NCBI RefSeq assembly: GCF_002208115.1
Contig: NZ_CP020946.1
Location: 3,410,001 to 3,474,000 of the forward strand
Source: Bdellovibrio bacteriovorus
GTDB taxonomy: Bacteria > Bdellovibrionota > Bdellovibrionia > Bdellovibrionales > Bdellovibrionaceae
DNA length: 64,000 nucleotides
Direction: 5' to 3'
Both the position numbers and the translations under genes were made by a program. Numbering within the stretch: the stretch's first letter is position 1; each line of letters begins with the position of its first letter. Under the pieces are notes generated by a model. That model was not told the DNA's origin, did not search any database, and saw nothing but the letters and a program-made list of their open reading frames with translations. Below are positions 20,901 through 27,745 of the stretch, piece after piece.

Positions 20901-22759
20901 AAAGAACCATCTGTAAGAAATCCGGTAGCGCTGAGACCTTCAGCCGTGATTGGAGCATGATTCAAAGTACTGCTTGGCGGATAAAGTCCCCAAACACTTC
21001 CACGCAGGACATGAACAGCACGCGCGTATGTGCCCGTTTGCTGAACACCAATTGCCAGATCATCATAGCCGTCGTTATTGAAGTCACCGAAAGCGATGGA
21101 TTTGACGTCTTTCACGTTCGTGTCATCCAGCTGAACCGGACGACATTTATGTGATGACGGTTCACACGTCACTTCATTTGTGCCATATGATGTACCACCG
21201 CTACCAGAAACCAATCCAGTCACAGGGTCGCCAAAGATAACAAAGACCTTTCCATTGTCTGTGGTGATCGCCAGATCATCACAAGAATGGATCTTTTTTA
21301 CCTTTGCCAGTGGCATCTGTCCGGAACCAGTAAATGGAACGTGCAGATCATTACAACTGCCAACTGTACTTGCTTTCGTATCCGGCAAAGTTTCCGGATC
21401 AAATTCTTCCGATCCATAACGGCTGTAACAGTCACCATTCGCATTACCCACCGCCATCTTCAGCCCCAGACGTGCCTGAGCCCCCACAGATGGATAGTAA
21501 ATCAGCTGAGGATTTGGAGCCTTGGCCCCTTCCGTCGGCAATTGGTCCGTTTTCAAGCGAGGATCCGGAGTATATGGCGTCCCGTTTTCATCCTGCTGGT
21601 CAGCCGGTTGGTATCCATAATAAACAACAACCGCACCCAAACCGGCACTGCGATAGGCATTCACCACAGGTGTTGCCCGCGGAGCCGTCACGGCCACATC
21701 ATCAAATCCGTCACAGTTAAAATCACCTACAGCTGTATTCTGACCCAGATCCTGAATTCCAAGACCACCGTTCACCAAACGTGGATAAAGCGGGTCTTTC
21801 GCACCGGCTCCTTCAAGAGAACGAATCAAAGGTTTCGTGAAGGCACCTGCGCCTTCGGTGCCAATATTTACGATTGTTGCGGCTGAACCGGAGCTGACTT
21901 TTGCATACCAGTCTTTTTGGCCAGGGCCGATTGAAGTCAGGGCACGGAAATAGTCATTCCCCTGAACTGAAGCCACACGAACATCGGTTGCCCGATCAAA
22001 GATCTCTGTCTTATATGTCGTGTCTCCGTTTTCAGTCCAGAACCATGGATAGTTTCCGGAAAACGCCATGTTGATTTTTACCTGCGGAAGGTTCGGCAAA
22101 AGCGACTGAACCAGCATGCACGGAGCTTTGGAATTGATATAAGCCAGAGTGTTGTTTTCCGGCTGTGAAGTTCCGTCACCATATTTTGCAACAACCCAGA
22201 AACAATACTTCGAACCACTTGCCAACGTCGTCAACGAAGTCTGCCCTTTGCCAACAACTGAAGCTGTTGGAGACATCAGGTTCCAAGACTGGGACTCCAA
22301 ACGAGTGAACACCTGGTATTCAACGTTTTCGCCATTTTTAAACCAGTTCACTTCCACAGCACCATTGGTCTGCGGAATCACGCCTGAACTTGGTACCGGC
22401 GTGAAGTTTTCCAGAGTACTTACTGCAACGAATTTTTCAATACCGACTTCGGTTTCATCTTCCGCCTGAACACCCACAACAGAGAACTGATAGGACGTTG
22501 CCGGATTCAAACTGTCCACGATTGTAGAAGCAAATGTCACAGTTTTGCGAGGAGTGCTCTCACCTTTGAGATAAATTCTGTATGCTTTAAATCGGGACTG
22601 CAGTGTCCAAGAAAGACGAATTGCTGTCGGTGAAAGTGCCACAGCAGAGTCCACGCCGTTGAATTTTGACGGCAAAGTGGTTCCCTGCAAGCCTGCCTTC
22701 GCACACGAAAGCAAACTACCGCAAATTAGGAAATACAGAAGTGTGTATTTTAACGACAT
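17969..22759 (-). CDS. Giant FG-GAP repeat lipoprotein (1596 residues), first gene of the surface-protein run
   Basis: From the ATG at 22759 the lipoprotein signal reads MSLKYTLLYFLICGSLLSC, with Cys19 as lipidation site; an in-frame GTG nine bases upstream (22768) is the alternative start. Two FnIII domains follow (LSPTAIRLSWTL, LNPATSYQFSVVG). About 13-14 FG-GAP units then run to the C-terminus, with calcium-loop motifs such as GDFNCDGFDDVAV, GDFNNDGYDDLAIG, GDVNGDGYDDVM, GDFNADGYSDIVVG and GDVNGDGALDVVVG. Spacing, order of domains and the last repeat before the terminal VLY parallel the downstream paralogue. The protein should be lipid-anchored in the envelope and calcium-dependent. An adhesion function is inferred from the integrin-like architecture, not shown. 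Confidence 0.9.
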   Translation of the reverse strand: MSLKYTLLYFLICGSLLSCAKAGLQGTTLPSKFNGVDSAVALSPTAIRLSWTLQSRFKAYRIYLKGESTPRKTVTFASTIVDSLNPATSYQFSVVGVQAEDETEVGIEKFVAVSTLENFTPVPSSGVIPQTNGAVEVNWFKNGENVEYQVFTRLESQSWNLMSPTASVVGKGQTSLTTLASGSKYCFWVVAKYGDGTSQPENNTLAYINSKAPCMLVQSLLPNLPQVKINMAFSGNYPWFWTENGDTTYKTEIFDRATDVRVASVQGNDYFRALTSIGPGQKDWYAKVSSGSAATIVNIGTEGAGAFTKPLIRSLEGAGAKDPLYPRLVNGGLGIQDLGQNTAVGDFNCDGFDDVAVTAPRATPVVNAYRSAGLGAVVVYYGYQPADQQDENGTPYTPDPRLKTDQLPTEGAKAPNPQLIYYPSVGAQARLGLKMAVGNANGDCYSRYGSEEFDPETLPDTKASTVGSCNDLHVPFTGSGQMPLAKVKKIHSCDDLAITTDNGKVFVIFGDPVTGLVSGSGGTSYGTNEVTCEPSSHKCRPVQLDDTNVKDVKSIAFGDFNNDGYDDLAIGVQQTGTYARAVHVLRGSVWGLYPPSSTLNHAPITAEGLSATGFLTDGSFDADLSDGFGYGYLDGFASALGVAYNSRTCITGSPAGAQFRPSNLERAKGFDFTKCDDLVIGVPDRASGRGSIVTCKGVNPTSGADRYKISSWDCQESYPDMAAAGGAQETANVTVKGYGFSIHGVKNQNGYPLESIIKTSNAVPDISGSLFVGAPQSTVQGATNAGVVFGYYMTPKSSSYTTGGIQGILNSGLVQGRQVIAAANSVACNSRNNAVATGTLLHCNHQMIFTSPAETGVQFGYSMGTVPDVESKSRALPSLAVSAPFRSVKNSSGTSNITNNGVVYLYSPDVSTFGTEDDGSTITEITAPVLSDDDTVGCTTKCTWYSGGINPFGPSIIYPKDLNSGASFGLGSLAGGDFDGDEKGDFVAGAPYVNAPAYGNGALFIFNSKGAFASSVTTASETIKPNFSKELNYSFEEGKAVGDVNGDGYDDVMTHIATGQGYELIIFYGSASGLITSPAPSKTPSVPTSPTILSSTADAYLGSAYHRIGSVNGDAYDDIMVIGSKGSYIFYGSSSGVVIGEPSINPVGNNPLWFARNSSSAVAVFHDGYLYGGESSTPDVFKFSQMRSNNRGVHYGDFNADGYSDIVVGMWSSSGARTYKLPDSVIPADAVGNFVSGNRGRLFVLYGGASGLQVNRATGTILLRNVTYDGSGNVISETQADVVVEQPCTAAKPAVCSIQQIASVDSGVYFGWGAIGLDSLDEAAGDDYSELLVSDPGYNSYSGRAYLYRGTDRGLSYTPIQKLVGSTPGEMFGYSLAGLGDVNGDDIDDVALSAPFASSSSANTGITYVFYGAVVGGSYAFYGATDLNSTDYFDSALNPLPINTMHANVLQPKPQRIQSSLFVPGDKVGVGLAAIGDMNLDGYPDLLVNAPGKTYDSDQVIEGTGAYVVYFGSQLGLRIVETPTPTPRCYRGGSSPICEPSLVYLPLRTQNEYTYLSQNAVGDVNGDGALDVVVGSTGRTHPSGQAYSTGVIYVLY

Positions 22760-23089
22760 ATACTTCACAGTATAAGTATCGGAATTTATGAATGGAATTA
22801 AAGATCTATCGATGCTCGTTCTTGGTACAGTCCAGTTCCTTTCGTATCAAACTGGCCTTTAGTTTTACACTCTTTCAATGATTGAGCTGAACTCGCATGT
22901 ACGGCATCTGATATTCCACAATGTTGATCCGTTGGGAAAATGCGGGTAACACTTTAAAATTACTTAGCCTCCCATGCAGCGGTCATTTAGGACTTTTGCC
23001 TCATTGCAAGTCAGCAGTATGTGACTATTTTGCAGGTCATATTCCATCACTTCAGTATACTGACCTTGTCTTCGCCAAAGGAGGAATTC
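22760..23089. promoter_or_regulatory. 330-bp divergent intergenic region with a 12-bp palindrome
   Basis: No gene is visible here. The region separates the start of the 20-kb minus-strand run from the plus-strand gene at 23090 and must hold the promoters of both. A perfect 12-bp palindrome, TCAGTATACTGA, sits at 23052-23063, its right edge 26 bases before the 23090 ATG, and contains a TATACT that could serve as a -10 element. On the minus strand another TATACT (22774-22769) lies immediately before the first giant lipoprotein. Neither promoter can be assigned with confidence, because no convincing -35 element was found. Confidence 0.4.
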
Positions 23090-23509
23090 ATGGGTCAGCT
23101 TGAACACCTGCCACACCCCAGCCGCCTACCCTCTTTGAATCATCACACATTGGCTTTCTTTTCGAATCCCGATGATGTTCGCAAAGCAGCTTCGGCTTTG
23201 GTGAATGCCGGATTCCATGAAGGGGATATCAATGTCTTTGAAGGTGATGACGGTGTTGAGGCTGTAGATCTTGATTCCGACCATGCCGACCTGATGGAAA
23301 AGTACTATCGCAAGTTTGTGAAGTTTTCAGATTCCGCAGAATGGCACTTCCTGCTGGAGGCCGACGATGAGCTGCGCCGTGGGCACGTCCTGATGTGCCT
23401 GGTCACCATGAACGTCGAGGAAAAAAATCTGGCAGTGCCTATCTTAAGAAAGTACAAAGCCTTCGACATCCGCTACTGCACCGGCATCGCGATCGAAGAG
23501 GTTGTTTAA
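23090..23509 (+). CDS. Conserved-looking small cytoplasmic protein, unknown function
   Basis: The protein has 139 residues. I chose the ATG at 23090 because AAAGGAGG lies 5 bases upstream; the frame is open further 5' but without a ribosome site. There is no signal peptide or membrane segment. The sequence has alternating helix and strand (HTLAFFSNPDDVRKAASALVNAGF, HVLMCLVTMNVEEKNLAVPILRKY), compatible with a ferredoxin-like or ACT-like alpha/beta fold similar in layout to small stress proteins, but no family is recognised. It is followed after 46 bases by ogt in the same direction. Confidence 0.75.
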   Translation: MGQLEHLPHPSRLPSLNHHTLAFFSNPDDVRKAASALVNAGFHEGDINVFEGDDGVEAVDLDSDHADLMEKYYRKFVKFSDSAEWHFLLEADDELRRGHVLMCLVTMNVEEKNLAVPILRKYKAFDIRYCTGIAIEEVV

Positions 23510-23526
23510 ACATTCTTTATGCGGTA

Positions 23527-23558
23527 CATCTGTCACATCCTTTGCGAGGTGACAGATG
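23527..23558 (+). promoter_or_regulatory. Hairpin covering the ribosome site and start codon of ogt
   Basis: CATCTGTCAC (23527-23536) and GTGACAGATG (23549-23558) are perfect 10-bp inverted repeats around a 12-base loop. The right arm includes the ATG of ogt (23556-23558) and part of its GAGGTGA ribosome site (23546-23552). If formed in mRNA, the stem would hide both, which suggests translational control. The structure is seen directly; its role is inference. Confidence 0.55.
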
Positions 23559-24047
23559 ACCGATCTTGAATTCAAAATCTATAAAGTTCCTTCTGAATTC
23601 GGCGAATGGCTGGCGGCCTTCGAAGACGACCAGTTGATTTTTCTGGGCAGTTACAATGCCGGGAAGAAGCTGGTGGAAGGCGACCTCGCGGCTTTGATTG
23701 CAAAATTCTACAGCGTGCGTATCGGCTCTTTCCAACCCGCGCCCTGGGACCACGGCAACTTCTGGACAACCCAGCATCAGATCAAACTTCAGGGCACCGA
23801 GTTTCAAATGAAAGTGTGGCTGGAGCTTTTGAAAATTCCCTCAGGAAAAACCGTCACCTATTCTGAACTGGCCAAGAAACTTCGCAAGGGCTCAGCTGTT
23901 CGAGCCGTGGCCACGGCGGTGGGAAAAAATCCCATCAGCTATTGGATCCCCTGTCACCGCGTCGTCGGCCAGGGTAACAATCTTCTGAAGTATCACTGGG
24001 GTCCGGAAGTAAAAGAGTATCTGCTGATGAAAGAAGGCGTTCTTTAG
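23556..24047 (+). CDS. ogt: Methylated-DNA--protein-cysteine methyltransferase
   Basis: Repairs O6-alkylguanine in DNA by irreversible transfer of the alkyl group to its own cysteine. The 163-residue length fits Ogt-type single-domain enzymes. The active site IPCHRVVG places the acceptor at Cys133. The DNA-binding helix with the arginine finger is visible as RAVATAVGKNPI (about 116-127), and the conserved segment TEFQMKVWLELLKIPSGKTVTYSELA lies at 81-106. The stop codon overlaps the end of the convergent gene by 4 bases. A hairpin covers the start codon. It lies near the SOS cassette, but no LexA box was found in front of it. Confidence 0.93.
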   Translation: MTDLEFKIYKVPSEFGEWLAAFEDDQLIFLGSYNAGKKLVEGDLAALIAKFYSVRIGSFQPAPWDHGNFWTTQHQIKLQGTEFQMKVWLELLKIPSGKTVTYSELAKKLRKGSAVRAVATAVGKNPISYWIPCHRVVGQGNNLLKYHWGPEVKEYLLMKEGVL

Positions 24048-25018
24048 AACTTCAGATTGAAGTTCAGCGTAATGCCGGGATTTCCGACATAGTCATACTG
24101 ATCAGCAAAGTCGACATTTGGAATGACCTGTACGTCGAGCATGTTCTTGTACAGGATGCGGCTCCAGGCCACGCCCAGATTGTAGCTTTTCATCTGATAG
24201 TTCGGGCGGTTCTTCGAGGTGACAAAAATATTGTAAGACATATTGGTCACCTTCGAGAACCACTGCCCCAAAGCCACACCATTGGTCACCGTGAACAAAT
24301 GGGCGCGGTCTTCATAATCCCCTTCATTCACAAAAGTCAGATTGAAGCGCTGAGAAAGCTGAAAGGCAAAGTTGAAGGCCAAAAAGATTCCTGTGCCCTT
24401 GTCAGCATCTGCATAAAATTGCATCTTTGGATTCACGCGATAGTTTTTTCCACGCTCGACCACACTTTCAAATGTCAGTGTGTGTGAAATCAGGAAAGAT
24501 CCCGCAAAGCTGATACGCGGTTGGAAATACGCTTTGACGTCCCCCAATTTGCGGAAGAAACCCAGGGTCGCCCCGTAATCCCGTTCCCGCGGGGTTTGAC
24601 GAAGATATGTCTGGGAGATACCGCGTTCTTTGGTTTCATCATAGCTGGTAAAAGTGATTTGCCAGTACTCTTCGACATTGGGAAGACGCAAGTTGAAATT
24701 GAATGCGAAAGCGTCATTGTAACCCTCTTTTTCATTGTAATAAAAAGACGGCTCAATCAGGAAGGCGGTTTTGTTCTGTTTGGTGGTGTACTGCTGACCT
24801 GCCAGAAACAAATCGACCCCTTCGGCCACACCGTCAAACCATTCAGAAATGGCGATATTGCCGGTGATGAAGGATTTTTCCCATTTGCCTTCCTTGGATT
24901 CAGACTCGGCTTCAGAGTATTCAGCGCGCGCGTTTCCACAATACAGGGCCAGGGCCAGCATCACTGACCCCAGAGCACTTATGCGCGCGAAAGATATTGG
25001 TGCTTTTTTCCCCTGCAC
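24044..25018 (-). CDS. Predicted outer-membrane beta-barrel protein
   Basis: The protein has 324 residues. The start is a GTG at 25018 with GGAG 8 bases upstream. A long signal peptide (about 1-32) ends in GNARA before EYSEAES. The mature part shows many amphipathic aromatic strands (AFAFNFNLRLPNVEEYWQI, ATLGFFRKLGDVKAYFQPR, IFLAFNFAFQLSQRF) and ends in GITLNFNLKF, a terminal Phe as in outer-membrane barrels. It is divergent from the exported-protein gene at 25035, with only 16 bases between the start codons. Family and cargo unknown. Confidence 0.7.
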   Translation of the reverse strand: MQGKKAPISFARISALGSVMLALALYCGNARAEYSEAESESKEGKWEKSFITGNIAISEWFDGVAEGVDLFLAGQQYTTKQNKTAFLIEPSFYYNEKEGYNDAFAFNFNLRLPNVEEYWQITFTSYDETKERGISQTYLRQTPRERDYGATLGFFRKLGDVKAYFQPRISFAGSFLISHTLTFESVVERGKNYRVNPKMQFYADADKGTGIFLAFNFAFQLSQRFNLTFVNEGDYEDRAHLFTVTNGVALGQWFSKVTNMSYNIFVTSKNRPNYQMKSYNLGVAWSRILYKNMLDVQVIPNVDFADQYDYVGNPGITLNFNLKF

Positions 25019-25034
25019 GTTTTAGTCTCCAGAC

Positions 25035-25679
25035 ATGAAGTATTTTAGACTTATCCTTTGCCTCCTGTCGCTGAGTATCTCGCTGCTGGCTGCAAAATCA
25101 GTCCAAGCCTACATCCCTCAGCGTGGCAACGTCGTGGCCACACTCAGTCCCTATTTCTTTCAGACAAATTATGACGGCCACGAACAGGGACAAAACAAAG
25201 TGGACACCGGAATTTCTTTGGTGGCCAATGGGGATGTCGACAACAAAGGCAGTCTTGAAATCGCCGTGATCTACATGAACAAAACCTATTTCCGTGAAGA
25301 CGGCAGCCGCACGGTTGCTGAAAAAACCCCGCTGATGCACATCACAATGGGATATCGTCGCTGGTGGACTGAACTTTTTTCGACCTCTTTGGCTCTTTAT
25401 ACCTCTTATCCGATGGGTCTTGTGGATGTGCTTCACAATGATTTCACTCCGGAAGAGGACATGGGAACAACCGCTCGGTCCACCACTGAAACCGGCTTGG
25501 ATCTCGCCCTTCAATATGAACTGATCAACCGGGAGCGCTTTTCGATTGTGGCCGAAGGACGCTATTCATATTCACTGACCAAAAAGTCCAACGAGTACGC
25601 CGACCAGTACGGCGCCAGCATCGGGATCAGGTACTTCATCCAAAGCAAAGTGGCCTCCCCTAAAGAACTCCGGGATTAA
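25035..25679 (+). CDS. Predicted secreted or outer-membrane protein
   Basis: The protein has 214 residues with a clear signal peptide (MKYFRLILCLLSLSISLLAA, cleavage after KSVQA). The mature part resembles a small eight-to-ten-stranded barrel (GNVVATLSPYFFQTNYDG, SLEIAVIYMNKTYF, RFSIVAEGRYSYSL, QYGASIGIRYFIQ), typical of proteobacterial barrel proteins of unknown role. The ribosome site is weak. The gene starts 16 bases from the divergent barrel gene, so each promoter must lie inside the other's 5' region, or the two share regulation. Confidence 0.68.
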   Translation: MKYFRLILCLLSLSISLLAAKSVQAYIPQRGNVVATLSPYFFQTNYDGHEQGQNKVDTGISLVANGDVDNKGSLEIAVIYMNKTYFREDGSRTVAEKTPLMHITMGYRRWWTELFSTSLALYTSYPMGLVDVLHNDFTPEEDMGTTARSTTETGLDLALQYELINRERFSIVAEGRYSYSLTKKSNEYADQYGASIGIRYFIQSKVASPKELRD

Positions 25680-25782
25680 TCAACCTCTGATTTAGGTTAG
25701 TTAACTATTTGATTTTGTAGTTCTTTTAAGAAACACAAACTTTGGTCCATATTTGAAAATAGCCTCTTTACTTACATATAAT

Positions 25783-25793
25783 TTACATAGTAA
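25783..25793 (+). promoter_or_regulatory. LexA box of the imuA-imuB-dnaE2 cassette
   Basis: TTACATAGTAA is a perfect match to TTAC-N3-GTAA, the LexA operator reported for B. bacteriovorus, where LexA controls its own gene and a cassette with dinP- and dnaE-like genes. It lies in an AT-rich stretch 25 bases before the imuA ATG, where it would overlap the promoter. No other copy was noticed in front of genes in this window, including dinB and ogt. Confidence 0.88.
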
Positions 25794-25818
25794 TTTATGT
25801 GTAAATGGAGAGCTTCAA

Positions 25819-26475
25819 ATGAGCACCCTTGCCCTTCCCGAACTGGCTAACATCCCTTTTGTCTCTGCCGAGCAGCTGCAACCGCCGCCGGGACTTCCCA
25901 CTGGCGTGAATGTCCTGGATGACTTTCTGCTGTGGCGAGGAGTCCCGCAAGGCGACCTCAGCCTGCTGCAGGGGGCTCCGGGCACCGGCGCCACTTCTTT
26001 GTGGATTCGCATCGTTCAAAACGTGCATTCCCAGAACAAGTGGGCGGCGTGGATCAACGGGGATGCTCAGCTTTTTCCGGCTCATTTAAGCAATTACAAA
26101 ATCAATCTGAAAAAACTGCTGGTGGTCAAGGAGCCCAAAGAAAACGAACAGCTTTTCTGGCTGCTGCAAGAGCTGATCACAAGTTCCCTGTTTGAAGTGA
26201 TCGGCTGCAACCTGAAAGAGATGTTTTTGAAAAACCATCAGCTGCAAAAACTGAAACGGCTTTGTCGTCTGCACAAGGTGGCTTTGGTTTTTGTGAATCA
26301 GAAGGCCAGCAAGTTTGTAAACCCGCTGTTCAGTCTGATGATTCATTTTCAACGCGACTTTATCACCATCCAAAGGGCTTTGCACCGTCCAACGCCATTC
26401 AATCTGGCAGGGAGTATGATTCATGCGAACTTTATGCATCAATTTAAAAACACCGCAAGAAAGCTCCTCAGCTGA
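25819..26475 (+). CDS. imuA: ImuA-like RecA-fold protein of the SOS mutagenesis cassette
   Basis: The protein has 218 residues from the ATG at 25819, supported by GGAGAG 6 bases upstream; an open frame extends to 25753 but would cross the LexA box. A RecA-like core is visible (TGVNVLDDFLLWRGVPQGDLSLLQGAPGTG...). The P-loop reads GAPGTGATSL, with Ala in place of the catalytic Lys, so ATP hydrolysis is doubtful. In the ImuA-ImuB-DnaE2 system this protein assists error-prone lesion bypass. The last 53 bases overlap imuB in another frame, indicating co-transcription and coupling. The name rests on cassette context more than on sequence. Confidence 0.82.
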   Translation: MSTLALPELANIPFVSAEQLQPPPGLPTGVNVLDDFLLWRGVPQGDLSLLQGAPGTGATSLWIRIVQNVHSQNKWAAWINGDAQLFPAHLSNYKINLKKLLVVKEPKENEQLFWLLQELITSSLFEVIGCNLKEMFLKNHQLQKLKRLCRLHKVALVFVNQKASKFVNPLFSLMIHFQRDFITIQRALHRPTPFNLAGSMIHANFMHQFKNTARKLLS

Positions 26476-27745
26476 AGCTTTTTTGGTGCTAAGCCCGCGC
26501 GTTCAGTATCGCTTCCCGCACTATATCTTCGTGGACATTGGCTCGACCCAGCACTTGATGGGCGGCGAAATGGGCTGCCTTGAAAAAGCGCTGGAAATCG
26601 CCTCGAAGTTTGCCCCTGATGCCAGCGCCGCCATTGGTGATACTCCTGCGGGCGCACAGATGCTGGCAAAGTGGCGTCCATCGCATATCAGTCTGCGCGG
26701 CAAGGAACAGGAAAGCTTCAAGGGTCTGGGGCTGGATGCACTGAAGGATCTTGAAGGTCTTTCACCGTGGGCACAGAAAAAACCAGTGGAGCACATGATT
26801 GCCTTCTTCCACACCCTGGGTGTGTATGGGTTGGAAGGTGTTCTAAATTTTCGTCTGAATTCACTGCGGGAACGTTGGGGGGATTTTGGTGTTTTACTTT
26901 GGAATCGTCTGCATTCTCAGGACTCTCAGGTCATTTCACCTCTTGTGCCTCGCGACCCTCTTGTGGGCTATGGCTACCTGGATGATCCCTTAGGTTCAGC
27001 CCCTTTGCTGATGAACCGGATCAAGATTCACCTGGACATTCTGTTTGCGCGCCTGCAGGGCCTGGCCCGTCATGCGCAGCGACTGGATGTGGTTTTGCAC
27101 TGTGAATACTCGGACAAACGCTACAATCTTTCCATTGAACCGGTCAGTCCGACGCGCGATCAGGAGTTATTCGAGGATCTGCTGTTCAAAAAACTAGAAC
27201 AGCAGGTTCTGGAAAATCCGATCCGGGAATTTGAAATCACTTTGTTTGATGTACCGGAAAAGATCCAGCAACTGGATTTTTTTGAACCCCGGGACAACAC
27301 CGAGGACCGCTGGCGCCGCCTGATCAGTTTTGCCAAACAATCCCAGTGTGAAATGGGCTTTCTGCAAATGGAGGCCAGTCATTTCCCCGAGCAAAGCTTC
27401 CGCCTGGTGACGGACTGGCCCGAAGACTTCAAACCCCAGGATCTGGTGGAAAGACAGGACGAGGCTTTGCAGATCAAATCGGTCTATGCCAAAGCTCTGG
27501 CTTCCAGCCCGCGCCCGTCCCTGCTGCTGGAAAAGCCGCAGGCACTGAGCACGGGCGAAGTGCAGAAGCTTCGTTTCGTGTCGTCCCTTCCCAGTGAACG
27601 GATTGAATCGGCTTGGTGGCAGATTTCAGTTCAGGATTTAAAAAACAGAGATTATTACTTTGCGCTCTCTCATCAAGGTCAACTGCTGTGGGTTTTCAAA
27701 GATCGCATAAATTCACAGGTCTACTTGCATGGGTACTTTGACTAA
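26423..27745 (+). CDS. imuB: ImuB, non-catalytic Y-family polymerase homologue
   Basis: The protein has 440 residues. ImuB acts as a hub linking ImuA and DnaE2 to the beta sliding clamp during translesion synthesis. The Y-family N-terminus keeps the palm outline (FVDIGSTQHLMGG, SAAIGDTPAGAQMLAKW) but lacks the DxD-x-FF-x-SVE metal-binding start of active Y polymerases, as expected for ImuB. A clamp-binding motif QLDFF is visible at 283-287. The C-terminal region (about 300-440) is ImuB-specific, with LLLEKPQAL and a final strand-rich tail. The start has GCAGGGAG 8 bases upstream, inside imuA, and the 3' end overlaps dnaE2 by 17 bases. Confidence 0.88.
   Translation: MRTLCINLKTPQESSSAEAFLVLSPRVQYRFPHYIFVDIGSTQHLMGGEMGCLEKALEIASKFAPDASAAIGDTPAGAQMLAKWRPSHISLRGKEQESFKGLGLDALKDLEGLSPWAQKKPVEHMIAFFHTLGVYGLEGVLNFRLNSLRERWGDFGVLLWNRLHSQDSQVISPLVPRDPLVGYGYLDDPLGSAPLLMNRIKIHLDILFARLQGLARHAQRLDVVLHCEYSDKRYNLSIEPVSPTRDQELFEDLLFKKLEQQVLENPIREFEITLFDVPEKIQQLDFFEPRDNTEDRWRRLISFAKQSQCEMGFLQMEASHFPEQSFRLVTDWPEDFKPQDLVERQDEALQIKSVYAKALASSPRPSLLLEKPQALSTGEVQKLRFVSSLPSERIESAWWQISVQDLKNRDYYFALSHQGQLLWVFKDRINSQVYLHGYFD

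Noticed and set aside
12802-22759. FG-GAP repeats as DNA-level tandem repeats or a CRISPR-like array.
   Set aside because: The repeats are conserved only at protein level; nucleotide units differ in length and sequence.
22760-23089. Small gene or tRNA in the divergent gap, including a 60-codon frame at 22921.
   Set aside because: No cloverleaf and no ribosome site; the frame overlaps the promoter and start of the real gene at 23090.
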